Of a stretch of DNA of 32,399 nucleotides, positions 25,934-32,399 are shown piece by piece. The first letter of the stretch is position 1. Every line of letters begins with the position of its first letter. Location: assembly GCA_028284155.1 (NCBI GenBank), contig JANQSF010000076.1:1-32399 (forward strand), written 5' to 3'. The stretch is from Phycisphaeraceae bacterium (GTDB lineage: Bacteria; Planctomycetota; Phycisphaerae; Phycisphaerales; Phycisphaeraceae). The notes below the pieces were generated by a model, which worked only from the letters and a program-made list of their open reading frames with translations, was not told where the DNA came from and ran no database searches. The translations under genes were made by a program, and so were the position numbers.

Positions 25934-26737
25934 TCAGCCACGTACCAACGACTCGTGCGCTACCAGACACTTGGCAATCAGCTCGCCACGGCTTTGCACC
26001 TCGAACTGCTTGTGTAACGCCTTGACATAGTCGTGGACGGTGTGTCGGCTGAGTCCCAGGTCAAAAGCCACCTGCTTCTCGCTGTGGCCCTGCAACAATT
26101 GTTCAAGGGTTTCGCGCAGTCGTGGTGACAGGTCTTCGATCTGTTCCGCAACGTCTCGATTCTCGCGTCCCCCAGCACGATCGCTCGCACCATGCCGCGA
26201 CCGATTCGTTCGTTCGGCAGACGACCGCGTGACTTCCACTTCTTTACCGTTCACTTCAGGGGATTCGCCCAACAGCATGTCGAAGACGCCTTCTTCCGAG
26301 TCAGACAACCGGATGCGGTGGTCGTCCAACCGCTTGCGCAAACGTCGAATAGCCCGGCGGGTCTCGTATTCACGCTTGCAATGGCTTGTCGCGCGCTCAA
26401 TCACAGAAGCGAATTCATTTGAATCCGCCGACTTACAGACAACGTCAAACAGGCCAGCCTGAAGCGCGGCCCGGACCGACTCACCGTCTTCCGGGTCCAC
26501 AACCAGGACGATGGGTAACACAACCCGACGCTGAATCTCTGACAGAACCCTGATTTCCCGCTCGGGCGACAGCAATTCGATGTCGGCCAAAACGCAACCC
26601 GTCTGTTCCAGTCTGGCACGGTCGGCGAGTTCCTGACGGGTCTCGACAACCTCGTGCCGGAACGGCGACGTGGCAGCCAAGGACTCCTGGGACTCCGCTC
26701 CCAATCCCAACAACAGTACTGTCGATGAATCGTTCAT
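25934..26737 (-). CDS. Orphan LuxR/FixJ-family transcriptional regulator with degenerate receiver
   Basis: This protein has 267 residues. The N-terminal ~118 resemble a CheY-like receiver. The putative phospho-acceptor Asp52 (CVLADIELLSP) and conserved Lys102 (VVCKSAD) are present, but the first strand reads VLLLGLGAESQ and lacks the acidic Mg-binding pair. Phosphorylation is therefore doubtful. A basic helix (~125-145) and a polar linker lead to a LuxR helix-turn-helix (~202-260): DLSPRLRETLEQLLQGHSEKQ, then LGLSRHTVHDYVKALHKQF. No histidine kinase is encoded nearby. GGAG lies 9 nt before the ATG at 26735-26737. It is a plausible controller of the CCCC-N-GGGG promoters in this window, by inference only. 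It converges with the hydrolase gene. Confidence 0.88.
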   Translation of the reverse strand: MNDSSTVLLLGLGAESQESLAATSPFRHEVVETRQELADRARLEQTGCVLADIELLSPEREIRVLSEIQRRVVLPIVLVVDPEDGESVRAALQAGLFDVVCKSADSNEFASVIERATSHCKREYETRRAIRRLRKRLDDHRIRLSDSEEGVFDMLLGESPEVNGKEVEVTRSSAERTNRSRHGASDRAGGRENRDVAEQIEDLSPRLRETLEQLLQGHSEKQVAFDLGLSRHTVHDYVKALHKQFEVQSRGELIAKCLVAHESLVRG

Positions 26738-26802
26738 ATTCCAAGTCTCCCGGAACCCAACCACCTCACACAACGGACCTTACACGCCGATTTCCTTCTT
26801 TA

Positions 26803-26819
26803 CTTGTCGACCGGACAAG
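26803..26819. promoter_or_regulatory. Inverted repeat CTTGTC-N5-GACAAG upstream of the LuxR-type gene
   Basis: A 17-bp dyad lies 65 bp upstream of the regulator's ATG. Spacing and symmetry fit an operator, possibly autoregulatory. It differs from the CCCC-N-GGGG boxes. Confidence 0.35.
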
Positions 26820-27581
26820 ATTTCCGATCATTCCAACGCCACGCGCGCAACGAGCCTCAAACTCTTCGCATTTTGTCTGTTGGCATGGCCCCACCAACTT
26901 GCTTGCCGCTCGACAGCGTTGCGCTGACGAGTAAGCTCATTAATCTACCTCACGTAGTTGTATCCGCCAAGTGGGGTGGTTACAGCCTAGGGAAATCCTA
27001 TCGAATGACATCGAAGTGCTTAAGGAGCATGCCATTACGTCCCACCTCGCAATTGGCCTTTAATTTTTTTGTGGCAAAACTCTCTCTCAGCTCAGCAATT
27101 CGGTCCATCAATGGCGGCTGGAGACGACGGCAGCCGGCGGATATGGCAATCTGGGTAGGTTCTATCTCCGTTTGACGTTCTCTTGCATCGGCTCTGTGAC
27201 CGTCGGACTGGATGGATCGTGGAAGAGAGTCCGCGATAGGTGCCCCTTCGGAATCGACTTGGTCGCATCCGTCCCCTCCGGCTCCACCATCGCCGCAAGA
27301 CTGACCCGCATGGACTGGTCGTTGCCAATTGAACGGAGAGGCGCAGGTCGTGGCGCCGCACCGCGCTGAGATCACCCCCGTGCAGATTAGTGACCAACCG
27401 AGACACCTGGACCGACCCTGACACGACCTGCCACTGGCTGGCGATCAAGGTCTGTCCGGCCGTTGAAACCGGACCCTCACTCAAACATCAGCAGGAACGA
27501 CATCCAAACACAAAATGAAAGACCCACGCTCAATTCGTCACGAGGGTCCAACTCATTGGAGTTACGCCTTGTGCCGCCGAC
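26820..27581. other. Gene-poor intergenic stretch
   Basis: No convincing gene is seen on either strand. Several frames of 60-130 codons are open, but they overlap one another, lack ribosome sites and have arginine- and serine-rich compositions typical of non-coding GC-rich DNA. No terminator, tRNA or transposon end was recognised. Confidence 0.5.
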
Positions 27582-28388
27582 TCATCCCGTGCGCCGACGA
27601 CTCGGCCGGGTGATCCCGAGCAAGCCAAGCAGCGGCAGACCGAGTCCAGCCGCCGCGGGAGTGGGGATGGGCTCGCCGGTGGTTGTGATTTCACGTTCGA
27701 ATGCGATCAAGTGGTCCTGACGAGAGTTGTTGCTCATGGCGAACAAGTCCCAACTGCGAAAGAAACTTCCACTCAGCGCGCCCAGCATTTCGTTGGCTCG
27801 AACCGTCGCGGCGTTAGTTGGAGCTTTGTTTGAGTAGAAGTCACCCGTTCCAAGATTGAAACTGTAAGTGTCAATGTCCTCATATACGATCTCCCAGATC
27901 GCCAACTGAAAGGCAGCGGCCTCAGTGCCGCTGGTGTAGAGCGCGTCTGTCGGGGAATCCGTGTAGAACCGGTCGTACAACTCGGTGAGGTGAGCGGCCT
28001 TGACCGCCCCCATGCCCGACGTACCGGGAATCGGATTCGAGCCGGGGAGAGGGGCGTCTTCGACCGCTTTGATCGTGTAAGTGTAGTTGTTGTTGTAACC
28101 CACATGCTGGGTCAACTCGATGCAGAACGCGATCAGCGGATCAGGCAACTCCGACTGCAGGCCGCTGGGGTTCGTACTCTGAACGTCCCAGTTAAACACG
28201 CCCGCGCTGCCGCTGTAGGACTTCACGCCTGACACCGTGACGTTGACGGATGCGGTCGGCGAATAGCCGCCATTTGGCAATCTCACGGTGATTTGATCAC
28301 CGATGGACACAGGCGCCGCGTTGACGGGCTGGGACGACAAGAACGCAGCGATTGCGCACAAGAGCATTCCCGATAAACGTACTCTCAT
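27582..28388 (-). CDS. Secreted thioester-domain protein with PTPAAAG sorting tail (exosortase substrate)
   Basis: From the ATG at 28386-28388 (AGGAG 9 nt upstream) the protein has 268 residues. A signal peptide ends after PVNAA (~25). The body matches thioester domains: Cys89 in AFCIEL and Gln161 in AAAFQLAIWEIVYE are the pair that forms an internal Cys-Gln thioester in surface adhesins. The last 28 residues are the sorting signal: PTPAAAG (242-248), hydrophobic LGLPLLGLLGI, and basic RPSRRR. The tail is almost identical, in protein and DNA, to that of the gene at 28795. The protein should be exported, processed by the exosortase and displayed; the thioester could then bind a target covalently. 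It has its own CCCC-N-GGGG promoter. An upstream in-frame start at 28466 would precede the signal peptide and is rejected. Confidence 0.87.
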   Translation of the reverse strand: MRVRLSGMLLCAIAAFLSSQPVNAAPVSIGDQITVRLPNGGYSPTASVNVTVSGVKSYSGSAGVFNWDVQSTNPSGLQSELPDPLIAFCIELTQHVGYNNNYTYTIKAVEDAPLPGSNPIPGTSGMGAVKAAHLTELYDRFYTDSPTDALYTSGTEAAAFQLAIWEIVYEDIDTYSFNLGTGDFYSNKAPTNAATVRANEMLGALSGSFFRSWDLFAMSNNSRQDHLIAFEREITTTGEPIPTPAAAGLGLPLLGLLGITRPSRRRTG

Positions 28389-28527
28389 CTTTTCAAGCTC
28401 CTGACTGCTGGCTTGGTACAGGTCTTCCTTCAGCCTTCTCGTACCACCTGCGATGACATCACGCAAGTGAACTGCACGATGCCTTCACTGACGGGATGAA
28501 AGCACACCACCTCCCGTCGATCCCGTC

Positions 28528-28571
28528 ATTTTAGGATCGCAAACAGGTCTGCTTCTACCCCACGACGGGGG
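28528..28571 (-). promoter_or_regulatory. CCCC-N-GGGG box plus -10 hexamer, promoter of the thioester-protein gene
   Basis: On the minus strand CCCCC-GTCGT-GGGG (28558-28571) is followed after 24 nt by TAAAAT (28528-28533), a five-of-six match to the bacterial -10 consensus. The predicted start is near 28521, leaving a ~130-nt leader. The rest of the 406-bp gap between the two sorting-tail genes holds no supported gene. Confidence 0.55.
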
Positions 28572-28794
28572 CGCTTCGATCTGTGCAACTCATCCAAGTG
28601 CAAACAGCGATCCTCCTTGTCAAACTGGGTGACATAGAGAATCTGGGCCAGAACGCACCTCATGCGTTCCAATTTCAAATACTGTTCACACACAAGGCTG
28701 CGAGACTGACGAGCGAACCAGGGAAATGAACAGGTCCCACGTTCCATTCGGAGCGCGGGTCCAGATTGAATACCTGTTGGATCATGCCGCGGAC

Positions 28795-29529
28795 TTAACC
28801 TGCGCGTGGGCGACGAGGACGCGTGATCCCCAGCAAGCCGAGTAACGACAAACCTAAACCGGCCGCCGCGGGCGTGGGGATGGGCTCGCCCGTCGGCTCC
28901 AAGTTGTCCTCCGCCTTGAACACCAGGTCCATGCCGAGCGAGGATCCGGTGAACTTGCCGTTGCTTGAGTCAGGCGTTCCGTCGGCACCCCAAAGGGTCA
29001 TTGTGTCCTGCGTGATGCCCGGAACGAAAGAATTGGCCGTGTCGCCAGAACTGGATGTAACGTAGTCGTGATCCAGAAACTTCAGCGTCGAATCAACCAG
29101 GTTGTTGGTCATGAAAGTAGTGGCGCTGCCGTTCAATGTGAAATCCCAATCAATCGTGCCGACCAGGTTGTTCGTATTCGTTCCGGTAAACACGTTGACA
29201 TCGAAGAAGTCCGAAGATGTACCGACTGCCGTTCCGACCAATGTCGTGAAGCTGCTGTTGTTATAGAGATTCACATGCAAGTCGAGGTCACCCGTATCGG
29301 GATCAAAAGTGCTGGTCTGACTGGTGTCAAGATCAAACCAGACGATGATCGAACCGCTGGCGCCCCCGTTGCTCCCCGCTGTGTGAAAGACGTTGTGGCG
29401 AAACGGACCGCTCGTTGACTGCGGCGTTTCAGTAATCTCTAGCGGTGCGGCATATGCCTGCGACGTCACGCACAGGCAAAGCAGTGCCATAGCAAATCGG
29501 CTCGCCAAACATTTTAACGTCGGATTCAT
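28795..29529 (-). CDS. Secreted protein with PTPAAAG sorting tail (exosortase substrate)
   Basis: From the ATG at 29527-29529 (AGGAG 8 nt upstream) the protein has 244 residues. Its signal peptide is RFAMALLCLCVTSQAYA (11-27). The body is rich in T, S, N, D and F, predicted to be beta-structured, and contains DPDTGDLDLHVNLYNNSSF; no named domain is recognised. The tail starts at residue 218 with PTPAAAG, then LGLSLLGLLGI, then RPRRPR. Only a few positions differ from the tail of the gene at 27582, whereas the bodies are unrelated. This fits a shared sorting module on different cargo. An upstream in-frame start at 29592 would precede the signal peptide and is rejected. Confidence 0.84.
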   Translation of the reverse strand: MNPTLKCLASRFAMALLCLCVTSQAYAAPLEITETPQSTSGPFRHNVFHTAGSNGGASGSIIVWFDLDTSQTSTFDPDTGDLDLHVNLYNNSSFTTLVGTAVGTSSDFFDVNVFTGTNTNNLVGTIDWDFTLNGSATTFMTNNLVDSTLKFLDHDYVTSSSGDTANSFVPGITQDTMTLWGADGTPDSSNGKFTGSSLGMDLVFKAEDNLEPTGEPIPTPAAAGLGLSLLGLLGITRPRRPRAG

Positions 29530-29602
29530 GGCAAAGGCTCCTAGCACGATCGTCCGTGCAAGTACATGGACGAAGGTCCAAGATTCTCCCATTCATGTGA
29601 TA

Positions 29603-29649
29603 AGTGTACCACTGTGACCTGAATCCCCAAACACCCCCTGATTAGGGGG
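29603..29649 (-). promoter_or_regulatory. CCCC-N-GGGG box plus -10 hexamer, promoter of the second PTPAAAG-tail gene
   Basis: On the minus strand CCCCC-TAATCA-GGGGG (29634-29649) is followed after 25 nt by TACACT (29603-29608), preceded by TGG. The box is the most symmetric of the six. The predicted start is near 29596, with a ~67-nt leader. Confidence 0.58.
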
Positions 29650-29940
29650 CGGTGATTCTCCTCTCGTCCGAGCGAGCGGGCCGTTGATACGCCATTTCGG
29701 GCACTGCGAGGCCAGATTCCCAGCATTCAGAGGCACCCAGTTAGGACGAAACTCCTTATTCGTGAAGGCTTGTCTTTACAAATCTGGCCAAGTTTTGCCG
29801 TTCTGTTGCTGTCAGCGGCACGCCCACGAAACGACATCAGTGGGCGAGATTGATTACTAGCGTAACCGTTCGAGGCGTCCTCTACGGGATCGACGCTTCC
29901 GAATTGCAACCGAGTGGCCAGTCTATCTTGTCGATATGAC

Positions 29941-29965
29941 CGTGCGCCGACGAATCTGGCGCACG
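29941..29965. repeat. Inverted repeat, 8-bp perfect arms
   Basis: CGTGCGCC and GGCGCACG are separated by nine bases. The GC-rich stem has no adjacent T-run, so it is not a classical terminator. It may belong to an untranslated RNA or act as a Rho-independent-like pause site. Confidence 0.4.
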
Positions 29966-30193
29966 AAGCGATGTTAAAACCCGCGGCCATCCATGTCGGC
30001 CGGAACAGACTACACCAAGAACTTGGTCATCACGACCGACACGCAAACACGAAAGGGGATTGAGCGTCAATCGCGCTTTTCAGAGTCCGGCTTCAACTGG
30101 CATCTCGCGCGGCAAGCAAGGAGGGCGTTTGCCTTGACAATCTCAAGGACGCTCCTCTGTTCAATCGCTCATTCGATCGGAGACCCAAGCCCA

Positions 30194-30214
30194 CGTGCTC
30201 GCGAAGCGAGCACG
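30194..30214. repeat. Inverted repeat, 9-bp perfect arms with GAA loop
   Basis: CGTGCTCGC and GCGAGCACG flank a three-base GAA loop, giving a very stable hairpin without a U-tract. It is in a gene-free stretch, about 590 bp past the stop of the large modular protein gene. Confidence 0.42.
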
Positions 30215-30345
30215 CGGGATAAGGCCGACAAGGCACACTGTGCTTGCAAGTCGGCGCTCGCGCGCCACTTACATCAATCTACAGAAGAGACTCGCGCAAG
30301 CGATTGCGCTCCACCGTCAATCAACATGTCGTGAAGCATGACTCG

Positions 30346-30669
30346 TTACTCAAGACAGGGAGGTGCTTCGGAACTATTGCAGTAGTCAATCAAACCGATT
30401 TGCCTAGACCGGACCATGGCCTCTCGGTTTCTGTAGATGAGGTAAGACTCTTCGGTAGCAAACCGGTATGCGGCGGCCGCCCAGCTTGCTTGGAATTGGC
30501 GTAACGCATCTTGAAACGCCGGGTTGTGCGTCGCGGTCGAACGGCCGACCCGTTACCGGATAGTGAACAGGTCACACTTTGACGCGACGCTGAGCTTCAT
30601 GGCGCGCGGTCGGGTCAGCCCACGCACCTGTTGACTCCAATTGAACGAGGCATCACGCGTCTGCATTCA
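30346..30669 (-). pseudogene. Possible decayed gene: one frame interrupted by stops
   Basis: A single minus-strand frame running down to a TAA at 30346-30348 is broken only by TGA (30667-30669) and TAA (30553-30555). The TGA is followed directly by an ATG. The segments read like protein, for example FNWSQQVRGLTRPRAMKLSV and DALRQFQASWAAAAYRFATE. No family is recognised and there is no ribosome site. A chance open frame in GC-rich DNA is equally possible. Confidence 0.22.
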
Positions 30670-30805
30670 GAATGCCCCCAACCATTCTGGGCAGTCTGCA
30701 ACATATTGTTGCCACTCCGCGTGACAGACGCCGGCCATGCACGAACCGCAAAGCGCTTCACAGATTCGTGTAAGAACTGACGTATGTCGCGCGCGTATTG
30801 CGGAA

Positions 30806-32399
30806 CTAAACCGACCGGGGCGTGATCTTGACAGCATTGATGACAGCCATCCCTGTAACACCGCCGAGATCTTGTACCCGAATCGTCAACCGCCCATCAT
30901 TGACCTGGACGGTGGTACTCAGCGTAATGAACTGCCCCAACGCCGTTCCGACCGGACTCAATGGCGTGCCTTCAATGGTGAACTGCATCAAGTCGCGGGC
31001 CTTGGTCTGATCTCCGACCTGCAATTCAACGTCGTAGGTCCCGTTCGGCAGATCCGCGGCGAACGTTCCGTCGGCAGTGCGCACGAAGTCCTGATTCAAC
31101 GAATTGGGCGCCCCTCGGTCTTTCGACGCGATATTGTCGCCAAGAATCCAGCCGAATCCGGCCATGGCGTCGTAAGCAGCATCCGTAGCGCGCATGTAGC
31201 CAGTCGCCACGGGAGAATTCGTCGTCCCGAAATCAAACGCATACATGGGCAGAGGCGCCACGGAGTCGTCGTCAGCGATCACACCCTGACCAATGGCATC
31301 ACTTAGCACAGCAGTGCCACCGTCCAGCGTCAGCATCACAACGAACATCTCATCCGATTCAACGTGGGTGTCGCCGTTAACCTGAACATCAATCGTTTGG
31401 GTCTGGGACTGGCCGGGTTCAAACGTCAATTGCCCATCAGTGGCGACGAAGTCGTTGTCACTCATGGTGGCTGTCCCGTCCATGACCTCATACGAAAGAA
31501 CGATTGGGTCGACGGGCTCCGCATCCAGCGACACCGTGAACACTGCCATCTGCTGGCCACTATCGCCTTCGTCGATCTCCAACATGTCGTTCAGGTGGAT
31601 GGTTGGCACAATGGGATCGGATGTGCTCGAGGCGTCCGCGCTCGCAATCGTGACGGCATTGACGGCCATGCGGTTGCTGACACCACCCAGATTCTCCAGG
31701 AAAAGTGTCAATTGCCCGTCGCTGACCTGGACCTGTGTCGTCAACGTCAGCCACTCGCCCGCCTGCGTTGTCACGGGGTTGGGGTCGAACACCGTACCCT
31801 CGGCCGTGACCCGGGCCTGATCACGGACTTTGGTCCGATCGCCCACGGTCACGTCAACGTCATAAAGACCGTTGTCGAGATCGACCGCAAAGACCGCATT
31901 GAAAACGGCATTGAAGTCTCGCCGGAGATTGTCAGCCGAACCACGATCCTGGGCCTTGATGTCGCCTGACAGCCAGCCAAAGCCTGCTGTCCCGTTGTAA
32001 CTCGATCCATTCGTCACGCGCGTATATCCGGCCTCTAAAGGCGAGCTGCTCGTGCCAAAGTCGAACATCAGCAACACCGGAGGCGGAGGCGGCGCGGTCA
32101 CCTCGCCCACCTCCGACGCAAAACCACTGACCGCACTTTCGTTGTCCGTCGCACGCGCCAGGTACGTGTACGTCCCCACGGACCACGTCGCCGGAACGGT
32201 CAACGCGTAACCGTCTGAACCGTCCGTGTCAGAACCCAGCAACTCAACGGGATCACCCACGCCGTCGCCGTTGTCATCGCGGAAGAACTCAACCGCCGTC
32301 ACCGTCCCGTCGCTGTCCGCAACACCCAGGGCCGTCAGCGTCAACGCCTGACCCATCTCAACCGGGTCAGGGCTCACTACCAGCGAACCGATCGTCGGC
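30806..32399 (-). CDS. Large extracellular modular protein (Ig-like, malectin-like, Calx-beta, malectin-like), 5' end cut by window edge
   Basis: The frame is open to base 32399, so only the last ~530 residues are seen. In order: an Ig/Big-like repeat (~1-105) with ADSDGTVTAVEFFRDDNGDG; a PPPPP hinge; a malectin/CBM-like domain (~113-255) starting LMFDFGTSSSPLEAGYTRV with AGFGW; a Calx-beta domain (~265-375) with EIDEGDSGQQ, GTATMSDNDFVA and ESDEMFVVML; and a second malectin-like domain (~380-530) with YAFDFGTTNSPVATGYMRA. The two malectin-like copies share the DFGT, AGFGW, DRG, NG.YDV.V.VGD.TK.RD and NAV.I landmarks. Such domains bind carbohydrate and calcium in secreted adhesins or glycan-active enzymes. 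No sorting tail, dockerin or membrane anchor closes the protein. Any catalytic domain would lie upstream, outside the window. Confidence 0.85.
   Translation of the reverse strand, partial: PTIGSLVVSPDPVEMGQALTLTALGVADSDGTVTAVEFFRDDNGDGVGDPVELLGSDTDGSDGYALTVPATWSVGTYTYLARATDNESAVSGFASEVGEVTAPPPPPVLLMFDFGTSSSPLEAGYTRVTNGSSYNGTAGFGWLSGDIKAQDRGSADNLRRDFNAVFNAVFAVDLDNGLYDVDVTVGDRTKVRDQARVTAEGTVFDPNPVTTQAGEWLTLTTQVQVSDGQLTLFLENLGGVSNRMAVNAVTIASADASSTSDPIVPTIHLNDMLEIDEGDSGQQMAVFTVSLDAEPVDPIVLSYEVMDGTATMSDNDFVATDGQLTFEPGQSQTQTIDVQVNGDTHVESDEMFVVMLTLDGGTAVLSDAIGQGVIADDDSVAPLPMYAFDFGTTNSPVATGYMRATDAAYDAMAGFGWILGDNIASKDRGAPNSLNQDFVRTADGTFAADLPNGTYDVELQVGDQTKARDLMQFTIEGTPLSPVGTALGQFITLSTTVQVNDGRLTIRVQDLGGVTGMAVINAVKITPRSV

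Larger units (their letters stand above)
29650..30345. other. Gene-poor stretch with hairpins
   Basis: No convincing gene is found on either strand. Two strong inverted repeats occur, listed separately. There is no tRNA, insertion-sequence end or recognisable RNA family. Confidence 0.5.

Noticed and set aside
27373..27392. Another run of five C in non-coding DNA as a seventh regulatory box
   Set aside because: No matching G run lies at the required distance, so it does not fit the CCCC-N-GGGG pattern.
27092..27484. Minus-strand frame of 130 codons with overlapping frames in the same region
   Set aside because: The composition is Arg/Ser-rich and low in hydrophobics. The start is TTG with no ribosome site, and no family is recognisable; a competing frame of similar length overlaps it.
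28526..28747. Minus-strand frame of 73 codons between the two sorting-tail genes
   Set aside because: It would end across the proposed box and -10 of the promoter for the gene at 27582, has no ribosome site, and resembles no family.
30667..30861. Separate 64-codon gene overlapping the end of the modular protein gene
   Set aside because: It overlaps the real gene on the same strand in another frame, has no ribosome site, and belongs to the same interrupted frame noted as a possible pseudogene.
1..32399. CRISPR arrays, tRNA genes, insertion sequences
   Set aside because: No regularly spaced direct repeats, cloverleaf-like segments, transposase genes or paired terminal inverted repeats were recognised.

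Overview
The window looks like a polysaccharide-export and protein-sorting locus of a planctomycete, probably of the Phycisphaerae type. This rests on several sequence traits: an exosortase fused to an EpsI domain, three secreted proteins ending in a PTPA/PTPT-hydrophobic-Arg tail (a PEP-CTERM variant), a LuxR-type protein with a planctomycete-like helix-turn-helix, moderately high GC, and frequent GTG/TTG in-frame alternatives. No rRNA or 16S marker is present, so the assignment is an inference. Almost every gene is on the minus strand; the exception is one alpha/beta hydrolase at 24859-25803.

Layout in order of minus-strand transcription (high to low coordinates). (1) 30806-32399: the C-terminal part of a large modular protein with alternating malectin-like and Calx-beta domains, cut by the window edge. 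(2) 29650-30805: a gene-poor stretch with two strong hairpins and one decayed-looking reading frame. (3) 27582-29529: two secreted proteins with PTPAAAG sorting tails, one with a predicted internal thioester. (4) 25934-26737: an orphan LuxR-family regulator with a degenerate receiver. (5) 19930-24534: a small conserved-looking protein, a FeeM-like acyltransferase, a Wzc/BY-kinase-like chain-length protein and a NusG paralogue. (6) 12404-19588: exosortase-EpsI, a giant TPR protein and a third sorting-tail protein, closed by a strong terminator. (7) 9356-12203: a sulfotransferase and a VAO-type flavoprotein. (8) 1-8972: a tight operon of a WecA/MraY-type initiating transferase, a WbpA-type UDP-sugar dehydrogenase, Wzm/Wzt-like ABC export, a second sulfotransferase, a glutaminyl cyclase, a FemAB-like acyltransferase and a Gfo/Idh/MocA oxidoreductase cut by the window edge.

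Working model: WecA starts a glycan on undecaprenyl phosphate. The dehydrogenase, and possibly the Gfo/Idh oxidoreductase, make uronic-type sugars. The sulfotransferases and the FemAB-like enzyme decorate the product, and the ABC transporter with the Wzc-like protein exports it. The exosortase processes the tailed secreted proteins and may attach them to that matrix. This division of labour is inferred from families and neighbourhood.

The most notable unexplained signal is a recurring promoter architecture. Six minus-strand transcription units (the wecA operon, three exosortase substrates, the wzc-like operon and the small-gene/FeeM unit) are each preceded by a 14-17 bp CCCC(C)-N3 to N6-GGGG(G) inverted repeat. 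In every case a TANNNT -10-like hexamer lies 23-25 nt downstream of the last G. This suggests a dedicated regulon linking polysaccharide export to exosortase substrates, plausibly controlled by the LuxR-type protein in the window.
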